This document shows positions 50,733 to 60,000 of a stretch of DNA of 64,000 nucleotides, in pieces; the first letter of the stretch is position 1; every line of letters starts with the position of its first letter. The stretch spans positions 3,569,501 through 3,633,500 of the forward strand of contig CP107199.1 in assembly GCA_025758065.1 (NCBI GenBank). The letters are read 5' to 3'. Below the pieces are notes generated by a model. It saw only the letters and a program-made list of their open reading frames with translations. It had not been told where the DNA came from and searched no databases. Source of the stretch: Lachnospiraceae bacterium (GTDB lineage: Bacteria > Bacillota > Clostridia > Lachnospirales > Lachnospiraceae). The position numbers were made by a program, and so were the translations under genes.

Positions 50733-52040
50733 TTACTGCTGATCCATTTTTTCTTTTACGTTCTTATAACGAACTAACATCAGCACAACTGCTGCAAGGA
50801 TGAACAAGCCAATGTACAGGAACTGTCTTGCATTTAAGCTGGACAGGCTGACATAAGATGTAGCTGCCAGTACAACGAATACAACAGCTAATGCTGCATT
50901 TAACTTTGCAGGGCTCATGTACAGAGCAGATTTTCTGTATTCCTCAGGAAATACCTTAGGAAGACGGAAGCATGCATAAACCATTAACAGGTCAGTCAGT
51001 TTGCCACAGCCAGTACCCATATTTGCAATATCAGAGGTGTTCATACCAGTTACGATTGGAATGATACCAACCGCAAAGAAGAATAATAACAGGATAACAG
51101 GTGTACCGCCCTTATTTTCCTTTGCACAGGCCTCTGGCAGCCATCCGTCCATAGCAGCCCTCTGAAGAGAACGTGTAGTCCATGATAAAGTACCATTTAA
51201 AGTAGTCAGTAATGCAAACCACGCACCGCCGATCACGAAGAACAGGTAAATAGGAGCAGGAAATACAGATTTTGCCACTACAGAGATATTTACACCAGCT
51301 ACTTCCTCAACAGGAAGAACACAAGCAGCAACAATACCAACTAAAGCATAAAAAATTGCAACAAGCAGTGTAGAAAATACCATAGCCTTTGGAATAGTCT
51401 TTCCAGGATTTTCTACTTCACCGCCATTCTCAGCTAAGAACTTAGCACCTGCACATGCAAAGGAAAGCATGGCAGCACCGCGGAGGAATTTCATTGGGCC
51501 GTTTGGCATAAGGTTTTCTTTATTTAATGCCAGTGCAGACCAGTCTACCTTAGGAAGACCAAATACAATGTAAATAAACAGAGAAATAAGTAATAATGCT
51601 ACCATGAACTTCTGTACTTTTGCAGAAGTCTTCAGGCCGATCATATTTACTGCTACTGCCAGGGTCAGTGCGCCAAGTGCTACTAATTTCTGATTTACAT
51701 CAGGGAAGATAACAGCTACATAGCTTGCAAAGCCAATGGCAAAGGTTGCGATCAGTACCTGCTGGAGAACGAACATCATCAAAAATACGAAAGATGCTCT
51801 TGGTCCGATCAGTTTTTTAGCATACACATAGCTACCGCCGGTTGCAGGCATACTGGATGCCAGAGTTGCCATTGGAACCAGCTGACATACAGCGATCAGT
51901 GCTGCCAGAACGAAACCATAAGGTGCGCCATGTCCGGTCAGGCCGATTACGATACCAGTTAATACGAATACACCTGAACCAACGATCTGACCGATGCAAA
52001 AGCTCATACATTCCCAGAAATTCAGTTTTTTATTGTCCAT
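50733..52040 (-). CDS. APC family amino acid permease
   Basis: Importer of 435 residues with about twelve membrane segments. The N-terminal block GQIVGSGVFVLTGIVIGLTG (about 17-36) is the substrate and ion site of APC-superfamily amino acid transporters. It starts two bases after the PatB-like gene stop, behind AAAGGGG, so it is in one operon with it. An 85-base gap with a GGGAA-ACGCG/CGCG-TTCCC hairpin separates it from the flavoprotein gene. The amino acid is not deducible. Confidence 0.9.
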   Translation of the reverse strand: MDNKKLNFWECMSFCIGQIVGSGVFVLTGIVIGLTGHGAPYGFVLAALIAVCQLVPMATLASSMPATGGSYVYAKKLIGPRASFVFLMMFVLQQVLIATFAIGFASYVAVIFPDVNQKLVALGALTLAVAVNMIGLKTSAKVQKFMVALLLISLFIYIVFGLPKVDWSALALNKENLMPNGPMKFLRGAAMLSFACAGAKFLAENGGEVENPGKTIPKAMVFSTLLVAIFYALVGIVAACVLPVEEVAGVNISVVAKSVFPAPIYLFFVIGGAWFALLTTLNGTLSWTTRSLQRAAMDGWLPEACAKENKGGTPVILLLFFFAVGIIPIVTGMNTSDIANMGTGCGKLTDLLMVYACFRLPKVFPEEYRKSALYMSPAKLNAALAVVFVVLAATSYVSLSSLNARQFLYIGLFILAAVVLMLVRYKNVKEKMDQQ

Positions 52041-52042
52041 TG

Positions 52043-53224
52043 TTATACCCCTTTCTTATCTGCCACAAACCGTGCCAGTATTTCCATACCTTTTTCAAGA
52101 GTTTCCCTTGGGCAGCCAATATTAAAGCGAAGGAAATATTCTCCATTGCCCTGATATCCTGCGCCCCCTCCTACTGCCATCTTATACTCAGATGCCAGGA
52201 TTTTTACCATCTCCTCGGAAGTCATGGAAAGTCCGCTGCAGTCTAACCACATCAGGTAAGTACCTTCTGGTTTAACAGGTTTAATCTGTGGTGCATGTTC
52301 TTTCAGATAGCTGATAACAAATTCAGCGTTTTCTGTAAGATATGCATTCTGTTCATCTACCCATTCATCCCCATATGTATAACAGGCTTCAATGGCACTG
52401 TTTGCCATGCAGTTCGGGCTCATCAGCCATGCCTGGCGAAGTGTATCCTCCTGGATCTTCTTATATTCCGCATTCGGGATAATAGTGCAGGAAGAATGAA
52501 GACCTGCCATATTAAAGGTCTTGCTGATAGCAGTGTAAACCAGCATATGATCATACACATCAGCGAAACGTGCAACAGAAGTATACTGATGTCCGTAAAG
52601 AACTACATCCCCATGGATCTCATCAGAAAACAGCCATACAGAGTACTTCTTGCACAGCTCTACGATCTTTCTGACCTCATCCTCTGTCCATACACGTCCT
52701 ACCGGATTGTGCGGGTTACAGAAGATCATTGCCTTTACATCTCCACCGGATAATTTCTTTTCCAGATCTTCCCAGTCAATAACATAACGGCCTTCGCCAT
52801 AAACCAGTGGACAGTCAACCTGTTTTCTCCCCTGGTTGTTGATCACAGCAAAAAACGGGTCATATACAGGAGTAAATACTAAAACTCCGTCTCCAGGCTG
52901 TGTAAAGCCGCGGATGGAAAACCAGATGGATGTAACAACACCTTCAGAAGGAGAAAAAGCACTGACAGGCAGATCTACCTGATGACGGCGCTTATACCAG
53001 CCTCTTACTGTTTCCAAAGTTCTCTCTCCGGTAGTGGTATAACCGAAAACCGGATGCTCCAGACGTTTCTTCATTGCCTCTACTGCTTCTGGCAATGTTG
53101 CAAAGTCGGTATCTGCGATCCAGAAAGGAAGAAGTCCTGTTCTGGTTCCGAATTTCAGCTGTTTTTCCCACTTAATGGAGTCAGAGCCAATACGGTCCTG
53201 TACTTTATTAAAATCGTACTTCAT
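52043..53224 (-). CDS. PLP-dependent aminotransferase / C-S lyase (MalY/PatB family)
   Basis: Fold-type I PLP enzyme of 393 residues. PLP lysine in SKTFNMAGLHSS (about 232-243), CNPHNPVGRVWTEDEV (about 166-181) and SDEIHGDVVL (about 198-207), all as in the MalY/PatB branch, whose members usually cleave cystathionine or S-substituted cysteines into thiol, pyruvate and ammonia. RBS GGAGG is seven bases before ATG 53224. It is first of the operon with a permease and three redox genes, after its GntR neighbour. True transamination cannot be excluded. Confidence 0.9.
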   Translation of the reverse strand: MKYDFNKVQDRIGSDSIKWEKQLKFGTRTGLLPFWIADTDFATLPEAVEAMKKRLEHPVFGYTTTGERTLETVRGWYKRRHQVDLPVSAFSPSEGVVTSIWFSIRGFTQPGDGVLVFTPVYDPFFAVINNQGRKQVDCPLVYGEGRYVIDWEDLEKKLSGGDVKAMIFCNPHNPVGRVWTEDEVRKIVELCKKYSVWLFSDEIHGDVVLYGHQYTSVARFADVYDHMLVYTAISKTFNMAGLHSSCTIIPNAEYKKIQEDTLRQAWLMSPNCMANSAIEACYTYGDEWVDEQNAYLTENAEFVISYLKEHAPQIKPVKPEGTYLMWLDCSGLSMTSEEMVKILASEYKMAVGGGAGYQGNGEYFLRFNIGCPRETLEKGMEILARFVADKKGV

Positions 53225-53255
53225 TACTGCACCTCCAAAATGATGTAAAACTAAA

Positions 53256-53315
53256 CTGTTCTCCCACGATCTTACTGTGCCTGAAAAAGCAGGTTCAGAA
53301 AAAACGGGAGTACAT
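53256..53315. repeat. Short degenerate F1-like palindrome upstream of the PatB-like gene
   Basis: CTGTTCTCCCACGATCTT and ACTGTGCCTG at the left, then CAGGTTCAG and CGGGAGTACATT at the right. The ends resemble F1 left and right ends with the centre missing. The rest of 53225-53431 contains a GTAC-GGGCCC-TGTAC dyad and a TATACT box, but no gene. Confidence 0.5.
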
Positions 53316-53431
53316 TAAATGGATATGTCTCCATTTTCATAGTATATGCTTATATCCCCAGCGGTACGGGCCCTGTACTGTCCGGGAAAATTACAGCCAA
53401 AGTAACAATAGACAAAGATCACTGCTAAAGC

Positions 53432-54157
53432 TTATCTGCAGAATTCATCAAAATATTGCTTATATGTGCTATAGATCCAGTCGCAATGGACCAGCATATG
53501 AAAATATGCATAGTCACCATCATGGTTTTTCACTGCTTCCAGAATATTACCATGCTGGATACGCACCTGCTCTCTGTTCAACTCCTGATCTACAGGAAAA
53601 ATAAGAGGCAATGTACGGATCTCATTGGAAGGAAGGACTATTGCATTCCACACCGGCTCCAGAAGAGGATTTTTTACGATCTCCCATAAACAGCCGTGGA
53701 AGGACTGGAGTCCTCTTCCCTCTTCCACATACAGATTCGGGCCTTCGATCACCACCTGGTCATTTTCATAAATACGCTCCAGTCTGGCAATGTCTTCCGG
53801 TGCAGCCATCAGTGCCGCCTGCTTTGCAATTGCAGGTTCTATCAGCCTTCTGGCTTTTGTGGAAAGTTCAAATTGATTCCAGTATTTTTCCGCCTGATCT
53901 TTTAACTCTCCAGGATCCAACAGGTTTTTCCAGTCTACACTGACAATACTTCCTTTGCCTTTGCGGGTTTCAATAATACCTGCATCAGCTAAAAGGCGAA
54001 GTGCCTGGCGGACAGTCACTCTGCTGACTCCCATACGTTCCATCAGCTCCTTTTCACTGGGGAGCTGGTCCCCGGTGCGGTAGGTTCCACTGCGTATCAT
54101 ATCTTTGATCTGATCAAATACCTGATCATATAAAGGTTTATTTGATAATTTATTCAC
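53432..54157 (-). CDS. GntR family regulator, FadR (FCD) type
   Basis: One-component transcription factor of 241 residues. Winged-helix DNA-binding domain (about 5-75) with LPSEKELMERMGVSRVTVRQ (about 32-51), then an all-helical FCD ligand domain. FCD domains bind small carboxylates or amino acids, often with a metal. Start GTG 54157 behind GGAGG. Its promoter carries a palindrome on the -10 box. It is the first gene before the PatB/permease/molybdopterin cluster, and probably its regulator. Confidence 0.92.
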   Translation of the reverse strand: MNKLSNKPLYDQVFDQIKDMIRSGTYRTGDQLPSEKELMERMGVSRVTVRQALRLLADAGIIETRKGKGSIVSVDWKNLLDPGELKDQAEKYWNQFELSTKARRLIEPAIAKQAALMAAPEDIARLERIYENDQVVIEGPNLYVEEGRGLQSFHGCLWEIVKNPLLEPVWNAIVLPSNEIRTLPLIFPVDQELNREQVRIQHGNILEAVKNHDGDYAYFHMLVHCDWIYSTYKQYFDEFCR

Positions 54158-54185
54158 AGTATTACCTCCTTTCCTGTCTGCATCT

Positions 54186-54227
54186 GTATGGTATAATAAC
54201 CATACACCATGTATTAATATAAGTCAA
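54186..54227 (-). promoter_or_regulatory. gntR promoter with palindromic operator candidate
   Basis: Minus strand TTGACT (54227-54222), 17 bases, TATGGT (54204-54199). The palindrome GTATGGT N6 ACCATAC (54186-54205) overlaps the -10 box, suiting autoregulation. Further upstream the AT-rich gap repeats CTTATATTAAT...ATACATG near 54211-54224 and 54381-54402. No gene lies in 54228-54410. Confidence 0.6.
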
Positions 54228-54410
54228 GTTCATTTTGTGTTTTTTTATCTTTTTAACAACTTTTCCTTCATTTTTTAGGCACATTTTTCTAATTTCCTCC
54301 TGTTTTTTCGTTTTTTCTTATTTTATTCCGTATCATCTTGTATTAATTAGGACATGTATTGCTTTGCGTTGTTTTTATGACATGTATTAAATTAATATAA
54401 GTTATGTCTT

Positions 54411-54453
54411 AAAAAGTAAAAAGCAGGTAAGACTTTCCTTCTGTCCTGCCTGC
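54411..54453 (-). terminator. Intrinsic terminator of dusB
   Basis: Minus strand GCAGGCAGGAC, nine-base loop, GTCTTACCTGC, TTTTTACTTTTT. The stem has one mismatch. Confidence 0.85.
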
Positions 54454-54483
54454 TCTCTGTTTTATGCCACTATTATTCTGTTT

Positions 54484-55452
54484 TTATTCTGCTTCCATTC
54501 TTTTTTCCAAAAGTTCTGCCAGACCTTCTAAGGTTTCTACCTGATTGATCTCACAGCGCAGAGCTGCAGAATTCCGCATTCCCTTGGTGTACCAGGCCAT
54601 GTGGCTGCGCATTTCGCGCATGGCGGTCATCTCACCCTTATACTCTGTCAGCATCTTTCCATGACGCAGGATCATATCCCGTACTTCCATAAGCGTTGGT
54701 CCCGGCAGCAGCTCCCCTGTTTCCAGATAATGAGTGATACGCTTAAAGATCCAGGGATTCCCCTTTGCACCTCTGCCTACCATGATGCCGTCACAGCCTG
54801 TTTCCTCCAACATTCTTTTTGCATCCTCAGGTGTAAACACATCCCCGTTTCCGATCACCGGTATTTTTACCGCTTCTTTCACCTGGCGGATGATATCCCA
54901 ATCTGCCTTTCCGGAATAATACTGTTCCCTGGTACGCCCGTGAACTGCCACAGCAGCCACTCCACAGCTTTCTGCCATTTTTGCAAACTCTACGGCATTG
55001 ATGCTCTGGTCATTAAAGCCTTTGCGGAATTTTACAGTAATCGGCTTTTTCACTGCTTTTACCATGGCGGTAAGCACTTTTTCTGCCTGGGCTGGGTCTT
55101 TCATCAGGGCAGAACCTTCATGATTATTAACGATCTTCGGCACCGGACATCCCATATTTACATCAATTGCAGCATATGGCCCGTCCTGGATCTGAGCTGC
55201 GATCGCCGCCATGATCTCCGGATCAGAGCCAAACAGCTGTACAGAGATCGGACCTTCTGCCGGATCCACTGCCAGAAGCTCTTTTGTATTTTTATTTTTG
55301 TATAAAATAGCTTTTGCACTGACCATTTCAGTTACCGACATGCCTGCTCCCTGTTCCCGGCACAAAAGTCTAAACGGCAGATCTGTCACACCCGCCATAG
55401 GAGCCAGGAATACATTGTTATCTAAAAGGGTATCACCAATCTTAAACTTCAT
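54484..55452 (-). CDS. dusB: tRNA-dihydrouridine synthase
   Basis: FMN enzyme reducing uridines in tRNA to dihydrouridine. About 322 residues: TIM-barrel with APMAGVTDLPFR (about 17-28), the catalytic Cys in NMGCPVPKIVNNHEGSALM (about 96-114), AVHGRTREQYYSG and GNGDVFTPEDA, then a helical tRNA-binding end. ATG 55452 follows AAGGGAG by six bases; ATG 55470 is less good. It overlaps the DUF1292 gene end by 11 bases. Confidence 0.94.
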   Translation of the reverse strand: MKFKIGDTLLDNNVFLAPMAGVTDLPFRLLCREQGAGMSVTEMVSAKAILYKNKNTKELLAVDPAEGPISVQLFGSDPEIMAAIAAQIQDGPYAAIDVNMGCPVPKIVNNHEGSALMKDPAQAEKVLTAMVKAVKKPITVKFRKGFNDQSINAVEFAKMAESCGVAAVAVHGRTREQYYSGKADWDIIRQVKEAVKIPVIGNGDVFTPEDAKRMLEETGCDGIMVGRGAKGNPWIFKRITHYLETGELLPGPTLMEVRDMILRHGKMLTEYKGEMTAMREMRSHMAWYTKGMRNSAALRCEINQVETLEGLAELLEKRMEAE

Positions 55453-55828
55453 CTGTTTCTCCCTTTTCATCGCCTTCCTGATCTTCTTTTTCCTCTTCCC
55501 AGTCTACATTTTCCCCCAGAAAGAAGGTCCTGTAATAAAGCTCTAAAGCTTCCAGAAGTTCTTTCTTTGTCTCCTGGTATTCCTTGATCTTTAACACACT
55601 GCCGATCTCATCAAAGAGATAATCTTCCTCTTCAGAGATGACCTGAAAGTCCAGATTTCCCTTTTCATCGTATTCCATAGTAAGGATACCGCCTACATCT
55701 TCTGTAAAAAGGACACACATGATGTGCAGCTCATCTTTTACAGACTGTGGGAGAGACTGGAATTCTTCGTTAAAATAGTATTTCTGCTCATAGGAATTAG
55801 CTCCGCAGAGCACCACTTTATCTGTCAT
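55442..55828 (-). CDS. DUF1292 family protein
   Basis: Small acidic protein of 128 residues, beta-rich in the first 90 (KVVLCGANSYEQKYYFNEEF; FTEDVGGILTMEYDEKGNLD) and strongly acidic at the C-terminus. It matches the DUF1292 type common in Firmicutes, function unknown. Coupled to dusB by an 11-base overlap. Confidence 0.8.
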   Translation of the reverse strand: MTDKVVLCGANSYEQKYYFNEEFQSLPQSVKDELHIMCVLFTEDVGGILTMEYDEKGNLDFQVISEEEDYLFDEIGSVLKIKEYQETKKELLEALELYYRTFFLGENVDWEEEKEDQEGDEKGETDEV

Positions 55829-55916
55829 ATTTTCTTATCCTTTCTGTCACAATACTCATAAATCCCGCATATAAAACACACCGTTGCACATTCGAAGCTT
55901 TTCCTGTACACATTAA

Positions 55917-55953
55917 AGTCCGCTGCACCGGCATATACCGGTAGCGGCGGACT
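55917..55953 (-). terminator. Hairpin downstream of pfkA
   Basis: Minus strand AGTCCGC, inner CTACCGGTATATGCCGGTG, GCGGACT, then TTTAATG. A second hairpin GCCGGCTGCAGTCCGGC lies at 55983-55999. The T tracts are weak, so termination may be partial. Confidence 0.5.
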
Positions 55954-56019
55954 CTCATATTTTCAACATTCATTACAGCTTAGCCGGACTGCAGCCGGCA
56001 TTCACCAAAATAGCGGTGT

Positions 56020-56994
56020 TTATCTTGCCAGCAGTTTTGAAATCTCATACTGGGATTCTGGAATATCCTTCTTCATATTTAATGCTTCCTGGATATCGTA
56101 ATCTACAAACTCACCATGCTTGTATGCTACCAGACGGTTGCTCTTTCCTTCTGCCAGCAGTTCTGCAGCTCTTGCACCCATAATAGATGCGTATACACGG
56201 TCTTTACAGGTAGGTGTACCACCACGCTGCATGTGACCTAAAATAGTAGCACGGGTCTCAATACCTGTAGCTGCTTCAATACGCTTTGCCATGGAACCAG
56301 AATGTCCGATACCCTCTGCATTGATGATGATGTTATGTTTCTTTCCTCTCTTGCGGTTCTCAATAATACGGTTGATCAGAGCCTGCTCATCGCCATCATA
56401 GCGTTCTGGAAGCAGGATGTCTTCTGCGCCATTTGCAATACCGCACCATAAAGCAATATAACCTGCATTACGGCCCATAACCTCAACGATGCTGCAGCGT
56501 TCATGGGAGGTAGATGTATCACGGATCTTATCAATCGCTTCCATCGCAGTATTTACAGCTGTATCAAAACCAATAGTATAATCAGTACATGCAATGTCCA
56601 GGTCAATGGTTCCAGGAAGTCCAATGGTATTAATACCAAGTGCAGAAAGCTTTCCTGCGCCGCGGAAGGATCCGTCACCACCAATAACTACCATACCGTC
56701 AATGTTATGTTTGCGGCAGATCTCAGCTCCTCTTTCCTGTCCTTCTGGTTTTGTAAATTCCATACATCTTGCTGTATAGAGAATGGTACCGCCGCGGTTG
56801 ATGATATCTGATACACTGGTAGTATCCATGTCCACGATCTCTTCATCTAAAAGTCCGGCATATCCTCTCATAATGCCCTTTACTTTCAGACCCTTATTGA
56901 TCGCACCTCTTACAACTGCACGAATGGCTGCGTTCATTCCAGGAGCATCACCTCCGCTGGTTAATACTCCAATGGTCTTTACTGACTTTGCCAT
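56020..56994 (-). CDS. pfkA: ATP-dependent 6-phosphofructokinase
   Basis: Phosphorylates fructose 6-phosphate in glycolysis. 324 residues. GGDGSFRGA (about 104-112) with Gly at the ATP-versus-pyrophosphate position argues for ATP. The substrate motif is GTIDLDIACTDYTIGFDTA (about 125-143), where most enzymes have TIDND: Asn is replaced by Leu, while both aspartates remain. MGRNAGYIALW and ILGHMQRGGTP are normal. RBS AAGGAGG before ATG 56994. It lies downstream of dnaE on the same strand. Confidence 0.95.
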   Translation of the reverse strand: MAKSVKTIGVLTSGGDAPGMNAAIRAVVRGAINKGLKVKGIMRGYAGLLDEEIVDMDTTSVSDIINRGGTILYTARCMEFTKPEGQERGAEICRKHNIDGMVVIGGDGSFRGAGKLSALGINTIGLPGTIDLDIACTDYTIGFDTAVNTAMEAIDKIRDTSTSHERCSIVEVMGRNAGYIALWCGIANGAEDILLPERYDGDEQALINRIIENRKRGKKHNIIINAEGIGHSGSMAKRIEAATGIETRATILGHMQRGGTPTCKDRVYASIMGARAAELLAEGKSNRLVAYKHGEFVDYDIQEALNMKKDIPESQYEISKLLAR

Positions 56995-57081
56995 ACCAAT
57001 CTACCTCCTTGTTTTAAGCACATCTCCAGATCTGATGTGTGTTACTTCTGTTCTTAAATAAATGCACAACGTTATTCTAAT

Positions 57082-60000
57082 TCATTTTCCAAGATTAATC
57101 AAGTTTTTTTCTACAAGTTTGACATTTTTTTCACCAAGTTTACAAACCAGTGTATCCAACAGTTCTCCTGCAGCCTCTACTTTCCAGTTTGCCGGCAGTA
57201 TTTTTTTCGCCCGCTCCTTCTTTAAGTAAATAACGACTCTGTCCGGGCCTTCACTTTCTTTTAGAATGCCTAAAATAGTTCCTTCCATGGCCTGATACAT
57301 TTCTTTGTCTTCAAACTGCAGCCACAATTCTCTTGGAACCTTGGCAAAAGGAATCACCTGCTCACATACCAGTTTTCCCACTGGTTCATCCCCTAAAGAC
57401 ACTCTGCCTTTGATAAAGATTTTAGAATCCTCTGTTAAGATATCACGGTCTGCCTCATAATTTTTCGGGAAAACGATCACCTCTACAGAGCCCATCAGAT
57501 CTTCCAATGTGATAAATGCCATCAGCTGGTTGCTTCTTGTAGTTTTTACTACCTTTCCGACCACCAGACCTCCTACTACCGCTTTCATGCCATCTTTTAC
57601 TGCTGCTTCTTCAGTCTCTTCATCTACTATAAAATCAGCTGCTGTAGCAGTAATATTCTTTCTCCAGAGCCCTTCGTAATCATCTAAAGGATGACCGCTG
57701 ATGTACACGCCCAGAATATCCTTTTCAAAAGCCAGCAGCTCTTCTTTGGAATATTCTCCCACATCCGGGAAGGATACCTGATATTCCTTTTTTTCTTCCT
57801 CTGATACCAGGTCAAACAGGCTCATCTGGCCTTCCCAGGCATTTTTACGCTCCCTTGCTTTATTATCAAGAAGGACCGGCGCTACTGCAACCTTCTGTCT
57901 TCTGGTGCCTGGAAGGGAATCCATGGCACCTGACTTTATAAAGTTTTCAATGGTACGGCGGTTCACTTCTTTGTTAGTCATACGGTTGATAAAATCTTCC
58001 ATGGAACTGAAAACACCATTTTTCTTTCGTTCCTCCAGGATCGCATCTACTACCGGTCTTCCCACGCTCTTGATCGCAGAAAGCCCATAGCGGATGCCGT
58101 CTCCTGATACAGAGAACCCGCTTTCTCCTTCATTGATATCAGGCGGCAGGATGGCAATATCCATCATACGGCGACAGGTCAGGATATATTCTGAAAACTT
58201 ACTTACATTATCCATAACAGAAGACATTAACGCCGCCATAAATTCTTTTGGATAATAATATTTCAAATAAGCTGTCTGATAAGAAACCACAGCATAAGCT
58301 GCTGCATGGGACTTGTTAAAAGCATATTTTGCAAAGTCGATCATCTCATCATAAATGTGATCTGCGGTCTTTTCATCAATGCCATTGGCGATACAGCCTT
58401 TTACGCCCTCTTTTTCATTTCCATAAACGAAGTTCTGGCGTTCTTTCTCCATAACAGCCGTTTTTTTCTTACTCATGGCACGGCGCACCAGATCGCTTCG
58501 CCCCATGGTATAACCAGCCAGATCACGGACGATCTGCATAACCTGCTCCTGGTAAACGATGCAACCATAAGTAGGGCTTAAAATAGGCTCCAGCTGAGGA
58601 CACTCATAGGTAATGGAGTTCTTGTCATTTTTGCCCTTTAAATAACGGGGAATGAAATCCATAGGCCCCGGACGATACAGGGATATACCTGCAATGATAT
58701 CTTCCAGGTTCTCCGGCTTCAGCTCCTTCATGAAGCTTTTCATACCGCCGCTTTCAAGCTGGAACACACCTTCTGTACGGCCTGTACCAATGGATTCCAG
58801 CACTTTTTTATCATTGTAATCAATATGGTCCATATCCAGCTTGATGCCATAGTCTTTTTCTGCCAGACGTACAGCGTTCTGGATCACCGTCAGTGTACGA
58901 AGACCCAAAAAATCCATTTTTAACAACCCCAGCTCTTCAATGGTAGTCATGGTAAACTGGGTGGTAATAGTTCCGTCTGCGGCTCTGGAAAGAGGCACAA
59001 ACTCGTCAATCGAACGACTGCCGATCACAACACCTGCTGCATGCATGGAGGTATGTCTTGGCAGTCCTTCCAGACGTTTGGACATATCAATAAGATATTT
59101 TACCTGCTCATCCTCGTTATACAGCTTCTTTAGATCCGGATTGGCTGTAAGAGCCTTATCCAGTGTCATTCCCAGATCATTAGGGATCATTTTTGCAATA
59201 GAATCACACATGGCATAAGGCAGATCCAGCACCCGGCCTACATCCCGGACTACACCTTTTGCAGCCAGCGTACCGAAAGTAACGATCTGTACAACCTGGT
59301 CTTTGCCATATTTGCGCACAACATAATCAATAACTTCCTGTCTGCGCTCGTAGCAGAAATCCACGTCTATATCAGGCATAGACACTCGTTCCGGATTTAA
59401 GAAACGTTCAAACAGCAGATTGTAACGCACCGGGTCAATATTAGTGATCCCCAACGTATAGGAAACAATACTTCCCGCAGCAGAGCCACGGCCCGGCCCC
59501 ACCATGATATTCTGTGAGCGGGCATAATTAATGAAATCCCACACGATCAGGAAGTAATCTACATATCCCATGGTACGGATCACGCCTAATTCATAATCCA
59601 GGCGGCGACTTAAAGTACCATTATCATCCGGATAACGGGTCTTAAAGCCTTCACGGCACAAATGGTTTAAATAAGTCCAGGAATCAAATCCTTCCGGCAC
59701 CTGGTATTTTGGCAGCTTGGTAACACCAAACTCGATCTCCACATTACACCGTTCTGCAATTTTATGGGTATTATCAATAGCCTCCTGGGCATAAGGGAAC
59801 AGTTTGCGCATCTCTTCCTCGGATTTGCAGTAATACTGTCCCCCTTCATAACGCATACGGTCCTCATCCGTTACCTTTTTACCTGTCTGGATACACAACA
59901 ATATGTCATGAGCCTTGGCATCTTCTGCATAGGTATAATGGATATCGTTGGTAGCCACCAGTTCCAGACCTGTATCCTGTGACAGGCGCAAAAGTCCCTG

